NCBI RefSeq assembly: GCF_014287705.1
Contig: NZ_JACOOY010000008.1
Coordinates: 87,464 to 151,463 of the forward strand
Reading direction: 5' to 3'
Source of the DNA: Dorea_D hominis
GTDB taxonomy: Bacteria; Bacillota; Clostridia; Lachnospirales; Lachnospiraceae
DNA length: 64,000 nucleotides
Of this stretch, positions 17,446 through 27,185 are shown piece by piece; the stretch's first letter is position 1, and the number at the start of each line of letters is the position of its first letter. The notes under the pieces are model-generated. The model worked only from the letters and a program-made list of their open reading frames with translations, ran no database searches and was not told where the DNA came from. The position numbers and the translations under genes are program-made.

Positions 17446-18882
17446 TTACGCTTTTCTTCTCTTCCACCACTGTATGAATCCATATACGAGGATCAACACA
17501 GGAATTCCAAATATGATGAACAGGCTGATAATTCCGGCATGGTGTACCGTATTATATGTAACCTGCAGACTCTTTGCCTTGATTGAAACATTCTCTACAT
17601 TGTCATAGTTTGCTGTAACTGTATTCATAAACAGATCCAGATTTTCCAGTGTGGACATATTATCTGTAACATCCGGATTGATCAGGCTGTCGGAAGACAC
17701 TACAGTCAGTCTTCCGGTATCTGCTATATCTGAACTGTCTGTTTCTCCGTCTGAATCATCGGAACCATTTTTTGATTTTTCTGCTACAACTCCGAGTGTA
17801 TATGTTCCCTGCTTCTGATCATTGTCACTTATTGCATAACCCGAAGATGATGTTTTCATAAATTCTGTTGTTGTCACAGTATCATCTTCCGGATCAGAGA
17901 CTTTCAGGCCATGTGCATTGACGAGCAGAACCATGTCTGAACTTAAACCTTTTGCCAGATTTCCTGTCGCTGTTAGTTCCGGGAAGATATAATAATAATT
18001 TCCCTGATAGCTTCTCTGTGTATCTGCAATATAGCCGCTCACTTCCTGAATACCATATTTCTTCAGGAAACTCTTAAGATTCGGCTGTGCTTTATCCGCA
18101 TCGCCGAGAACAACGTAGATTTTCCCACCATTGTCCATGTAATTGTTCAGAAGTTTTACTTCATCTTTTGTCAAATCTTTCGTCGGCGCATAGATAAATA
18201 ACAAATCGCAGTCATCCGGTATTTTATTCTTCATAACAAGATTCAGTTCTTCCTGCTTAATGTTACTCTTTCCAAGAAGGTCTGTAACCGATGTAGAAAA
18301 TGTTCCTTCTCCATGTCCGGTCGTGTAGTAAATCTTTTTCTGCGTATCGCTTGTCACATAATTGACTGCACTGGTAAGCTGTCCTTCTCCGTCAAACTCA
18401 GACTCCGTACTGCTGCCGGTTGTATAATAGGAATACTCATCCGTCACAATGATATCACTGAACGAAACCGTCGTTGTCTTTTTCGTTTTCTTATCCGATA
18501 CAAGAATCATATTCTCTTCCACATTATTTTTTGTCAGTTCTCCCGGATGCAGTACCGGATCTACCCATTTCACAGTAATCTTATCTGAAAGCGCTGCATA
18601 TTTTTTCAGAAACGCTTTGATTCTGTCATCGGTAGATTTTTTCTGTGCATAGACTGTAAATGTAATATCTGAATCCAGTTTGTTCAGGATCTTTTTACTC
18701 GTTTTTGAAATCTGATAGATTTTCTTATCACTGACATCAATGCTTTTTACATTTTCAGGCAATTGTCCCGCAATCAGATTTACGACGACAACAATTGCTA
18801 CAACCAGTGCAATCATTCCGACACTGTAACTTCCGTTTCTGGAAGATACATTTTTAAATGTATTTTTTATTTTCTCTAACAT
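17446..18882 (-). CDS. GldG-like ABC transport auxiliary protein
   Basis: A 478-residue protein with a membrane segment near each end (about residues 21-41 and 448-470) and a large external part that contains an ABC_transp_aux-like domain. In Bacteroidota the GldG relative works with GldF and GldA in gliding. Firmicute relatives have no proven role. It lies 9 bases from the GldF-like gene and belongs to a four-gene operon. Confidence 0.78.
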   Translation of the reverse strand: MLEKIKNTFKNVSSRNGSYSVGMIALVVAIVVVVNLIAGQLPENVKSIDVSDKKIYQISKTSKKILNKLDSDITFTVYAQKKSTDDRIKAFLKKYAALSDKITVKWVDPVLHPGELTKNNVEENMILVSDKKTKKTTTVSFSDIIVTDEYSYYTTGSSTESEFDGEGQLTSAVNYVTSDTQKKIYYTTGHGEGTFSTSVTDLLGKSNIKQEELNLVMKNKIPDDCDLLFIYAPTKDLTKDEVKLLNNYMDNGGKIYVVLGDADKAQPNLKSFLKKYGIQEVSGYIADTQRSYQGNYYYIFPELTATGNLAKGLSSDMVLLVNAHGLKVSDPEDDTVTTTEFMKTSSSGYAISDNDQKQGTYTLGVVAEKSKNGSDDSDGETDSSDIADTGRLTVVSSDSLINPDVTDNMSTLENLDLFMNTVTANYDNVENVSIKAKSLQVTYNTVHHAGIISLFIIFGIPVLILVYGFIQWWKRRKA

Positions 18883-18891
18883 ATTGCCCTC

Positions 18892-19758
18892 CTAACTCCA
18901 ACGTCTTTTCTGTATCATCTGCATCGTAAGGAAAATGAAAACAGCTGTAAGCGAAAAATACATAATGATTCCACTTACATCTACCAGATGATTGGAAACA
19001 ATGTCATCAAGAGTTCCTGCCAGATAAAATTTACTGAAAAATGTATTTAATGCGCTTTCAAAAATGCTTGACTTTACTGCGTAAGTAATCCCACATCCAG
19101 CAAGTACGATCACTTCCAGACCTCCGGCGATCACAATATTTTTTGTCATATGCCAGATAGCAAGAACAATCAGTGTTAAAAGGACGCCGATTCCAATCAC
19201 ATTTGTGACTGAAGAAGTCGGAAGAAGATCCATAATTCCGTTCCACAGATATTGAAGAAGCAGGATTCCAACCGAACCAATCGCTGCAATAATCTGGCTC
19301 TCTGTCAGTGCCGAAACAAACATTCCGACAGATATGTACGTGCAGCCCAGCAGGAAAAATACGAGAATCGCCATATCATCTGCCAGTATATATGCCGTTC
19401 CCTGTGTCTTAATGATCAGTGGGAAAATCAGATATACTGCACATGGAATTGCCAGGATTGTTACCATTGCAAGATATTTTCCTATAACGACCTGAAACAG
19501 GCTGACCGGAGCTGTTAATAGCATCTGGTCTGTACGGCTTTTGCGTTCTTCGGCAAAACTTCTCATCGTGAGCACCGGAATTGCAATAACAAATACGATC
19601 AGAACTCCGGACAGCACATAAGAGAAATATGGATATCCATAATTCAGGTTATATGCCATAAAATAAACTCCTGTAAATGCGATCAGAAATGCAATAAATA
19701 CATAGCCGATCATCGAATGAAAGTATGATTTCAACTCTCTTTTATAAATTGCACTCAT
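18892..19758 (-). CDS. ABC-2 type permease, GldF-like
   Basis: A 288-residue integral membrane protein with six predicted segments and the ABC-2 signature RSFAEERKSRTDQMLLTAPVS after the second segment. Its ATG overlaps the stop of the ATPase gene as TAATG, so translation is probably coupled. It is the membrane component of the Gld-like transporter. Confidence 0.83.
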   Translation of the reverse strand: MSAIYKRELKSYFHSMIGYVFIAFLIAFTGVYFMAYNLNYGYPYFSYVLSGVLIVFVIAIPVLTMRSFAEERKSRTDQMLLTAPVSLFQVVIGKYLAMVTILAIPCAVYLIFPLIIKTQGTAYILADDMAILVFFLLGCTYISVGMFVSALTESQIIAAIGSVGILLLQYLWNGIMDLLPTSSVTNVIGIGVLLTLIVLAIWHMTKNIVIAGGLEVIVLAGCGITYAVKSSIFESALNTFFSKFYLAGTLDDIVSNHLVDVSGIIMYFSLTAVFIFLTMQMIQKRRWS

Positions 19759-20741
19759 TACTTCTGTTCCTCCTTACCGGCTAATTTTTTCTCTGCCTCT
19801 TTCTGTTTTTTACCACCCTGCGTCAGCTCAAGGAAGATATCCTCCAGAGATGATTTGTTCAGCCTTAGTGTAAGGAGCGGAATCCTTGCATCTGCAAATG
19901 TATAGAAAAGTTTCTCCCGCAGATCTGTACCGTCTTTGCTCTCTATATAAGCCAGTGTTGTATGCTCATCCGTTTCTTCATATTTTACAGAGCTGATCTC
20001 CGGAACAGATTTTAAAACCACTTCCATCTGCTCCTTGGAAGCTTTTGTCTCCAGCGCAACATGTCCGGTGCCGCTCATCAGATTTTCCAGATTCTCCGGT
20101 GTATCACTTGCCACCAGGTGTCCGCCTGCAATGATCATAATATGATCGCACACTTCACGGATTTCCGCCAGAATGTGGGAACTTAAAATTACCGTATGTT
20201 TCTTTGCCAACGTACGGATCAGTTCACGGATCTCAATAATCTGTTTCGGATCAAGACCAACGGTAGGCTCATCCAGAATGATGATCTCCGGGAATCCTAA
20301 AATTGCCTGTGCCAGACCAACTCTCTGTTTATATCCTTTGGATAAATTGTGAATGAGCCGTTCTTTTACCGGATCTAATTTCGTAAGTCTCATTACGCGC
20401 AGAATCTGTGATTCTCTTTCCGCCTTCGGAATTTTCTTAAGCTCCGCTGCGAACGTCAGATATTCAAGAACTGTCATTTCCATATAAAGCGGTGGCTGCT
20501 CCGGCAGATATCCGATACAGCTTTTTGCTTCTTCCGGCTCTTTTAAAATGTCATGCCCGTTGATCAACACCTCTCCTTTTGTAGCGCCAAGATATCCCGT
20601 CATAATATTCATAGTCGTAGATTTTCCGGCTCCGTTCGGTCCCAGAAAGCCATAGATCTGCCCTTCCTGTACCGTGAAGCTTAAGTTATCTACAGCCAGA
20701 TGCTTTCCATAGCATTTGGTCAGATTTTTCACTTCGATCAA
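19758..20741 (-). CDS. ABC transporter ATP-binding protein, GldA-like
   Basis: A 327-residue ATPase with Walker A GPNGAGKST, signature LSKGYKQRVGLAQA, Walker B IIILDEPTVGLDP and switch His SSHILAE, followed by a C-terminal extension of about 100 residues typical of ABC-2 ATPases. The start is inferred to be TTG at 20741, 9 bases after AAGGAGG. An ATG in between is in another frame. First gene of the operon. Confidence 0.83.
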   Translation of the reverse strand: MIEVKNLTKCYGKHLAVDNLSFTVQEGQIYGFLGPNGAGKSTTMNIMTGYLGATKGEVLINGHDILKEPEEAKSCIGYLPEQPPLYMEMTVLEYLTFAAELKKIPKAERESQILRVMRLTKLDPVKERLIHNLSKGYKQRVGLAQAILGFPEIIILDEPTVGLDPKQIIEIRELIRTLAKKHTVILSSHILAEIREVCDHIMIIAGGHLVASDTPENLENLMSGTGHVALETKASKEQMEVVLKSVPEISSVKYEETDEHTTLAYIESKDGTDLREKLFYTFADARIPLLTLRLNKSSLEDIFLELTQGGKKQKEAEKKLAGKEEQK

Positions 20742-20841
20742 AATACATATCCTCCTTATACTGTTCAATATTTGTAACAGTATAAGAAGAAAGCTTGAAG
20801 AAAATGTGGAAAAGATATGTTTATTTTGTGAAAACGTTAAA

Positions 20842-20877
20842 GGGGGACGGGGCTTTTCTAGAAAAGCCCCGTCCCCC
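20842..20877. repeat. Perfect 36-bp GC-rich palindrome, REP-like
   Basis: GGGGGACGGGGCTTTTC, a central TA, and its exact complement form a perfect palindrome in AT-rich intergenic DNA. Neither side has a proper T tract, so a plain terminator is not a full explanation. Similar G-rich palindromes are dispersed in some clostridial genomes as REP-like units. Confidence 0.6.
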
Positions 20878-20903
20878 GTAACAGAAAAGTTTCTTCATTC
20901 CCT

Positions 20904-21584
20904 TTAATCTCCGCTCGGCATATACGGTCTCAATACACCTGCCACATTACTAATCGGCATAGTCTGTAACCATACACGTCCCGGTCCGGTAATAATTGTA
21001 TTAAATATGCCCTCGCCTCCAAACAGCATATTCTTAACGCCCGGCACACTTCGAATGTCCATCTGGCAGCTTGCTGTCATTGCAGCCAGATGGCCGGTAT
21101 CTACAACAATCTGCTGTCCCGGTGCAAGTTCATACTCCACGACATGTCCGTCAAATTCTGCAAATACGGTTCCCTGTCCGCTGATTCTCTGCATGATAAA
21201 GCCTTCACCACCGAAAAAGCCGGTTCCTAGTTTTTTGTTGAAGAATACCGACATTTCAATACCGACTTCGCCTGCCAAAAATGCACTTTTCTGTAAAATC
21301 ATTTCCTGTCCCGGTGCGATTTCAAATGCACGAATCGATCCCGGGAAGCAGGATGCAAATGCGATCATTCCTTCTCCTCCCTGTGCGGTATAAACATTCT
21401 GAAATGCCTTCTCGCCGGAAAACATTCTTCCTATCATACTCCCAATACCGCCATTCGACGTTGTCTCCATAAGCATATTCGGAGACATCCAGGACATTCC
21501 GCCACCTTCCGTGATCATCTTCTCACCAGGTTCTAACTGACAGATAACTGCCGGCAAGGTATCGCCTACAATCTGGTATTTCAT
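20904..21584 (-). CDS. TIGR00266/AIM24-family protein
   Basis: A 226-residue protein with repeated Gly-rich beta motifs (EGGGMSWM, FFGGEGFIMQ, LFGGEGIFNT) typical of the TIGR00266 family, related to mitochondrial AIM24. No catalytic motif is known; the fold resembles a trimeric beta barrel of tryptophan-RNA-binding type. No signal or membrane segment. Transcribed alone between the palindrome and the NSS transporter. Confidence 0.85.
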   Translation of the reverse strand: MKYQIVGDTLPAVICQLEPGEKMITEGGGMSWMSPNMLMETTSNGGIGSMIGRMFSGEKAFQNVYTAQGGEGMIAFASCFPGSIRAFEIAPGQEMILQKSAFLAGEVGIEMSVFFNKKLGTGFFGGEGFIMQRISGQGTVFAEFDGHVVEYELAPGQQIVVDTGHLAAMTASCQMDIRSVPGVKNMLFGGEGIFNTIITGPGRVWLQTMPISNVAGVLRPYMPSGD

Positions 21585-21634
21585 ATGTTGCCCTCCTTTT
21601 ATGTAAAATTATTTCATTAGAAACCTTTTAATTT

Positions 21635-23104
21635 CTATTTATTCTTTTCTTTCTTTTTCCCACCTGCACAATAAAGCACGAATCCAAGAAGCAGAACAGC
21701 TACTGCCATCCAGATTACAAGTGTTGTTGTACCAAGTGGGCTGAATTTATCATAATATCCTTTCAGATAAATAATGATGATAAGAAGTGGAATCACGTAG
21801 CCTACATAGCCTTTTAATCCCTTCGGGAAGCCGATTCCTTCTCCGGTATTCGCTTCTTCCAGGAATTTCTTCCAGCCCCATCCATTCTCTCTCGTACAGA
21901 AGAGAAGATAGCCAAGGCTTCCAAGTGGCAGGAAGTTATTGGAAACAATAAAATCTTCCAGATCCATAATTGTACTTCCTTCGCCTAACGGCTGGATACC
22001 AGAAAGAATATTGAAGCCAAGAACACATGGCATACTCAGTATAATAATCAAAATTGCACTGACAATTACGCTTTTCTTTCTGGACCAGTGGAACAGATCC
22101 ATATCAAAAGAAATAATATTTTCAAATACTGCTACTAGCGTTGTAAATGCTGCAAACGTCAAAAACAGGAAGAATAACGCTCCCCATACCTGTCCACCCG
22201 GCATCTGCGAAAAAATATTCGGAATGGTAATAAATATCAGACTCGGACCTGCACCCGGTTCAATGCCAAATGCAAAACATGCAGGGATAATAATGAATCC
22301 TGCCATCAGTGCAACGAATGTATCCAGTCCTGTAATGCTGAGTGCTTCTCCTGCAAGGCTCCGGTTACGTTCCAGATAACTTCCGAAAATCATCATAGCA
22401 CCAATACCAATTGATAATGTAAAGAACGCCTGACTCATCGCCCCGAAAATAACATTTCCAATTCCAATTTCTGCCATTTTCCGGAAATCCGGAATCAGAT
22501 AAAAACGGATTCCGGCTCCGGCTCCTTTTAAGAAAACAGAATGTACTGCAAGAATGATCATCAGTACCATCAATACCGACATCATAACTTTTGATACTTT
22601 TTCAATTCCATTCTGAATACCAAACCAGCAGATTGCAAATCCGATCACACAGATCAGTATCGTCCAGAATGCCATATTGGGCGCATCAGCAAGCATCTTT
22701 GTGAATTTTGCACCGACTTCCTCTGCACTGTTTCCGACAAAATCACCACGTATGCTGCGGAAGCAGTAATACATCATCCATCCGCCTACACTCGTATAAA
22801 ACATCATCAACAGATAGCTTCCCAGAATGCCGATCCATTTGGAAATATGCCATCTTGTTCCTTCCGGCTCCAGTTTTTCAAATGCTGCGGCGACACTGAA
22901 ATGACTGCCGCGGCCGATGGCGAACTCGCAGATCATAACCGGCACTCCCATGATCAACAGGAATACCAGATAAATCAGAATAAATGCTGCTCCTCCCATC
23001 TGTCCACACAAGTATGGAAACTTCCATACATTGCCAATACCGATCGCACATCCTGCAGATACAAGAATGAATCCCAGACGCGATCCGAATTTTTCTCGTT
23101 TCAT
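21635..23104 (-). CDS. Neurotransmitter:sodium symporter family transporter
   Basis: A 489-residue, about 12-segment transporter of the LeuT/MhsT family. The sodium site motif GCAIGIGNVWKFPY is in the first segment and GAMSQAFFTLSIGIG in the sixth. These carriers import amino acids with Na+. The substrate cannot be told from the sequence. Transcribed alone. Confidence 0.9.
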   Translation of the reverse strand: MKREKFGSRLGFILVSAGCAIGIGNVWKFPYLCGQMGGAAFILIYLVFLLIMGVPVMICEFAIGRGSHFSVAAAFEKLEPEGTRWHISKWIGILGSYLLMMFYTSVGGWMMYYCFRSIRGDFVGNSAEEVGAKFTKMLADAPNMAFWTILICVIGFAICWFGIQNGIEKVSKVMMSVLMVLMIILAVHSVFLKGAGAGIRFYLIPDFRKMAEIGIGNVIFGAMSQAFFTLSIGIGAMMIFGSYLERNRSLAGEALSITGLDTFVALMAGFIIIPACFAFGIEPGAGPSLIFITIPNIFSQMPGGQVWGALFFLFLTFAAFTTLVAVFENIISFDMDLFHWSRKKSVIVSAILIIILSMPCVLGFNILSGIQPLGEGSTIMDLEDFIVSNNFLPLGSLGYLLFCTRENGWGWKKFLEEANTGEGIGFPKGLKGYVGYVIPLLIIIIYLKGYYDKFSPLGTTTLVIWMAVAVLLLGFVLYCAGGKKKEKNK

Positions 23105-23223
23105 ATTTTGCCCTCTCTTTTCCTTTATATGTTAAGGTGCCAGGATCAAAAGCCTAAAACTACGAAGTACGGAACAATTCGTATAGCATCTTTTAACCCC
23201 AACATCATGTTAAATGGCTTATA

Positions 23224-23727
23224 TTAATATTTTCTCAGCGAATCCTGCGAATCATCTGTTGTATTCTCAATCTTCTGGATCTTGACATAATAACCGGCAT
23301 TACCGTTCGTATTTACAAACACACGGTCACCAACTTTATGTCCCTGAATCGCTTTTCCAAGTGGTGATTCAATACTGATCAGTCCCTGCAGCGAATTGCC
23401 ACGCACACTTGTCACAAGCCGGTAAGTCTCTGTCTCATCATCCTCTTCAAAATATACTTCTACTGTATTATTAATGCCAACTTCATCCGCTTTCGACTCA
23501 TCAGAAACAATCTGCGCATGTTTGAGCATACGTTCCAGATAACGGATACGACTTTCATTCCGGTTCTTGTCCTGCTTTGCTGCCTTGTATTCAAAATTCT
23601 CACTCAGATCGCCCTGTGCTCTTGCCTCTTTTACCGCTTCCAGTTCTTTCTTACGCACAACCAGTTTGCGGTATTCAATCTCTTCTTTGATCTTGGATAC
23701 ATCACTTTCTGTCAAACGCTCACCCAC
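23224..23727 (-). CDS. greA: Transcription elongation factor GreA
   Basis: A 167-residue protein with an N-terminal coiled coil whose tip carries the acidic pair in GDLSENFEY, which reaches the RNA polymerase active site and stimulates cleavage of backtracked RNA. The C-terminal FKBP-like domain includes SPLGKAIQGHKVGD. It lies 39 bases downstream of the HAD phosphatase gene. Confidence 0.93.
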   Translation of the reverse strand: MGERLTESDVSKIKEEIEYRKLVVRKKELEAVKEARAQGDLSENFEYKAAKQDKNRNESRIRYLERMLKHAQIVSDESKADEVGINNTVEVYFEEDDETETYRLVTSVRGNSLQGLISIESPLGKAIQGHKVGDRVFVNTNGNAGYYVKIQKIENTTDDSQDSLRKY

Positions 23728-23766
23728 GTTTTCAACCTTCTTTCTACTATCTGCTTCTTTATTTCT

Positions 23767-24561
23767 TTAGATCAGACCATAATGCTGCATTGCTTTGTAT
23801 ACACCATCATTTTCAACGGTATCTGTCACATACTCTGTATATGGATCTAACACCGGATCGTGCTTCTTCATTGCAATGGAATGTTTTGCATATTCAAACA
23901 TAGACTGATCGTTGCTGCTGTCGCCGAACACATACACCTCGTCCTTCGTAAGTCCCAGATGCTGTCTCATAAATTCAATCGCTGTTGCTTTGGAATATCC
24001 TTTCTGCACCAGTTCATACATCCCATTTAATCGATCAATGATATCTATGCCATCTTCAATCGATGCAAAAAATTCCTGATATCTGCAGTTCGGATCTTTC
24101 TTATTAATATGGATCAATAATTTATCGTATTCAAAATTCTTCTTCTCCATGCTTGTCTCTCTGCCAAGCCCCATGGACGCCATATATCTCCGTGTACTTT
24201 CCACGGGTTCACACTGACTTACCCGTTCTGAGAAATACATGTCATCCGTTCCTTCCAGAAATCCTTCAATGTGATACTTTTTCATCAGATCTATATAACG
24301 ATTTCCTTCTTCAATAGATATATGGCTCTCAAAAAGCACCTCATTCCTATAAATCAGATAGGTTCCGCATCCACATAAAAATCCATCTACATCAAGCTTT
24401 TTAATAATCGGCGGAACGCTGCATATCGTCCGCCCTGTATTAATCAGTACTTTATGCCCATTCTCTTTGACTTTCCGGATTCCCTCCAGTGCACTCTCCG
24501 GAACTTTCTTCGTAACACCACTTAAGAGCGTATCATCTATATCGAAAAATAATGCTCCCAT
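23767..24561 (-). CDS. HAD-superfamily Cof-type phosphatase
   Basis: A 264-residue hydrolase with motif I DIDDTLL, motif II NTGRT, a type IIB cap and motif IV VFGDSSNDQSMFEYAKHSIAM. Cof-type enzymes dephosphorylate sugar phosphates and related metabolites, mostly with broad specificity. Exact substrate unknown. Confidence 0.85.
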   Translation of the reverse strand: MGALFFDIDDTLLSGVTKKVPESALEGIRKVKENGHKVLINTGRTICSVPPIIKKLDVDGFLCGCGTYLIYRNEVLFESHISIEEGNRYIDLMKKYHIEGFLEGTDDMYFSERVSQCEPVESTRRYMASMGLGRETSMEKKNFEYDKLLIHINKKDPNCRYQEFFASIEDGIDIIDRLNGMYELVQKGYSKATAIEFMRQHLGLTKDEVYVFGDSSNDQSMFEYAKHSIAMKKHDPVLDPYTEYVTDTVENDGVYKAMQHYGLI

Positions 24562-24673
24562 TTTTCCGCTTCCTCCTGCCTGTTCTTCCCTTATTTTTAC
24601 TCAGTAATGACTGTATTCACAATCTTTCCCATTATACCCATCTTACAGAGATTTTGCAAATTTATCTCTGCAG

Positions 24674-25552
24674 TTATTTTCCGAAATAATGATCCACCCC
24701 ATCTGCAATCCCGGATGCAATCTTCTTCTGATAGTCTGCCTGAGACATCTTCTGATCTTCCGCCGGATTCGTCATATATCCAATCTCAACAATCGTCACA
24801 GGCACTTTTGCCCAGTTCACACCGCTCATGGAATCTGTCTCCCATACTCGTTCTCTCTTTGCTCCGGTTGCTTTCACTGCACCGTCCAGAACTGCCTCCG
24901 ATAATGCCTTGCTCTGCTTATACAGGCTGCCATTATATTGATTAGATGCCGTCTGACAGATCGTCATCATTCCATTCGCACTGCTGTTCTCTGCTCCGTT
25001 TGCATGGACACGGATAAATGCATCTGCATTCGCATTGTTCGCCACCTCTGCACGCTCCGCATTGGAAATATTTACATCATTCGTTGTGCGCACCATCTTC
25101 ACATTATACCCACGCACTTCCAGTATATTTTTTAGTTTCTTTGAAACTTCTAAAGTTAACTGATACTCTGGTTTTCCTGTGGAAACACCACTTGTTCCCG
25201 ATGCAACTTTAGCTTTTGTCTGAGATGCTCCCGGTCCCACCGGCTCCTGTTCATTGTTGCCACGCGCCTGATGCCCTGCATCGATCACTACAAGTTTACC
25301 ATTCCTCTGGCGCTTTTTTTCCTGCTTTTTCTTTGCACGTTCCTTCTTCGCCTGTTCCGCTTTTGCTTTCTTTGCAGCTTCTGCGGCTTTTGCTTCTTTG
25401 TCACTGTAATCTTTTTTCTTATCTTTTGTATTGATCACCAGTGGTTCTGGCGCTTTTTTTGGTTTCGCTTTTTCTTCTTTTGTCGCGCATCCTGCCAGCG
25501 CAATTACGAGAAGCACTGCCAGTACAGATATTATCCATTTTCTCATTTTCAT
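24674..25552 (-). CDS. N-acetylmuramoyl-L-alanine amidase lipoprotein
   Basis: A 292-residue secreted Amidase_3. The signal peptide ends in a lipobox LAGC, giving a lipid-anchored mature protein. A Lys/Ala/Glu-rich linker leads to the catalytic domain with VIDAGHQ, RVHANG and VEIGYMTNP, which supply the zinc His residues and the catalytic Glu. It cleaves the bond between MurNAc and the stem peptide. GAGGAG 7 bases upstream fixes the ATG at 25552. Confidence 0.88.
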   Translation of the reverse strand: MKMRKWIISVLAVLLVIALAGCATKEEKAKPKKAPEPLVINTKDKKKDYSDKEAKAAEAAKKAKAEQAKKERAKKKQEKKRQRNGKLVVIDAGHQARGNNEQEPVGPGASQTKAKVASGTSGVSTGKPEYQLTLEVSKKLKNILEVRGYNVKMVRTTNDVNISNAERAEVANNANADAFIRVHANGAENSSANGMMTICQTASNQYNGSLYKQSKALSEAVLDGAVKATGAKRERVWETDSMSGVNWAKVPVTIVEIGYMTNPAEDQKMSQADYQKKIASGIADGVDHYFGK

Positions 25553-25634
25553 AAGCTGACTCCTCACTTTCCGGGAGATCCTGTCCCGCTTATATATAAG
25601 CTCACATGGGTTCAGATCTTTTAACTCTGATATC

Positions 25635-25663
25635 ATTATAATTTACTGTTGTTTCATTTACAA
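25635..25663 (-). promoter_or_regulatory. Probable promoter of the amidase gene
   Basis: On the minus strand TTGTAA (25658-25663), a 17-base spacer and TATAAT (25635-25640). The leader also contains the 14-base palindrome GCTTATATATAAGC (25588-25601). Confidence 0.55.
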
Positions 25664-25788
25664 GTTCTTCTCCGTGTAATCTTCTGGACAACAGATTTTT
25701 GTTCTGTTATACTCTTGTGGATTGTAAACGTATAAAATACAAGCAATCCGCAGGCACATATACACATATAATATAAACATTATAAACA

Positions 25789-25802
25789 TTCACAAAAGTG
25801 AA
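25789..25802. promoter_or_regulatory. Operator-like inverted repeat upstream of the MATE gene
   Basis: TTCAC, AAAA, GTGAA is a perfect 5-bp inverted repeat 42 bases before the MATE ATG and 17 bases after a TATAAT (25767-25772). It could bind a repressor of the exporter. No candidate regulator is adjacent. Confidence 0.35.
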
Positions 25803-25844
25803 CGATATACATACTTCCGTAATTTAACCAGAAAGGACATTACT

Positions 25845-27185
25845 ATGCAGGTAACTAAAACTTCACCTACTATCTTCGGACAGTTTATCCGCTATGCCAG
25901 TCTGAATGTGCTTGGCATGTTCGGAATTTCACTCTATATACTGGCTGACACTTTCTTTATCGCAAATGGTGTCGGCGCTGATGGTCTGACTGCTTTGAAC
26001 CTTGCAGTTCCTGCCTATAATTTTCTTCACGGCTGCGCACTCATGCTCGGTCTTGGCGGAGCAACACGCTATACGGTAAGCAAAAGTCAGGGAAAGACGG
26101 CCCATGCAAATAAATTTTTTACACATACGATTCTTCTTGCCACATTATTTTCCACATTTTTCTTCTGTGTGGGACTTGTTTTTGCTGCTCCCCTGGCAAG
26201 AATCCTTGGAGCCAATGCAGAAGTCTTTGATATGACGTATACCTACCTGCGTATCATTCTTCTCTTTGCTCCGGCATTTATATTTAATGAAGTGTTTCTG
26301 GCATTCGTCCGCAATGACGGTGCTCCACATCTCGCCATGTATGCAATGGTCGGTGGCAGCCTTGCCAACATCCTGTTTGATTATATTTTTATTTTTCCGC
26401 TTCATATGGGAATCTTCGGAGCGGTACTTGCAACCGGATGTTCTCCACTCTTCGGTATGCTCATCCAGTCCATTTACCGTATCCGCAGGAAAAACCAATT
26501 TCATCTTGTCCGTACCGGACTGTCCGCTTCACTTACAGGTTCGACACTTGCACTTGGTTTTTCTTCCCTCGTAACCGAAGTTTCATCCGGTGTTGTTATG
26601 ATCGTATTTAATATGTTAATGCTGCGCCTTGAAGGAAATACGGCTGTTGCAGCCTATGGTGTGATTGCGAATCTCATTCTCGTCGTCATCGCCATTTTCA
26701 CTGGTATCGGACAGGGAATCCAGCCACTTATCAGTCATGCCTATGGACGCGGCGAACGGCAGCATGCATTACAATACAGACGCTACGGACTTTTTCTGAT
26801 GGCGGCACTTTCTGTTACTATTTATGCAGGAATTTTATTTGGCGCAGATGGTATCACCACTGCATTTAACAGTGAACAGAACCCGCTTCTGCAGCAGATC
26901 GCCGTAAAAGGACTTCGCATTTATTTTGCCGGCATCCTGTTTGCCGGATTCAATATCGTGCTTTCCTTTTACTTTACATCCATTGAAAAAGCAGTCCCGG
27001 CGCAGGTCATTTCCCTGGCTCGCGGACTGCTCATCATCGTTCCGTTATCTATATTACTTGCAAATATTCTCGGTATGACCGGTGTCTGGATGTCATTTCC
27101 GATCTCCGAACTGCTTGTATCTTTTCTCGGTCTCTTCTTCCTAGTGAAGCAGAAACTGGGAGGCAAACACAGCCAGAACACCTGA
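25845..27185 (+). CDS. MATE-family multidrug exporter
   Basis: A 446-residue, 12-segment carrier of the DinF/MepA branch, which exports drugs or metabolites in exchange for Na+ or H+. The N-terminal FGISLYILADTFFIANGVGA and the second-half TGIGQGIQPLISHAYG are typical MATE signatures. AAAGGA precedes the ATG. It is one of few plus-strand genes, and its last 45 bases overlap crcB on the other strand. Confidence 0.88.
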   Translation: MQVTKTSPTIFGQFIRYASLNVLGMFGISLYILADTFFIANGVGADGLTALNLAVPAYNFLHGCALMLGLGGATRYTVSKSQGKTAHANKFFTHTILLATLFSTFFFCVGLVFAAPLARILGANAEVFDMTYTYLRIILLFAPAFIFNEVFLAFVRNDGAPHLAMYAMVGGSLANILFDYIFIFPLHMGIFGAVLATGCSPLFGMLIQSIYRIRRKNQFHLVRTGLSASLTGSTLALGFSSLVTEVSSGVVMIVFNMLMLRLEGNTAVAAYGVIANLILVVIAIFTGIGQGIQPLISHAYGRGERQHALQYRRYGLFLMAALSVTIYAGILFGADGITTAFNSEQNPLLQQIAVKGLRIYFAGILFAGFNIVLSFYFTSIEKAVPAQVISLARGLLIIVPLSILLANILGMTGVWMSFPISELLVSFLGLFFLVKQKLGGKHSQNT

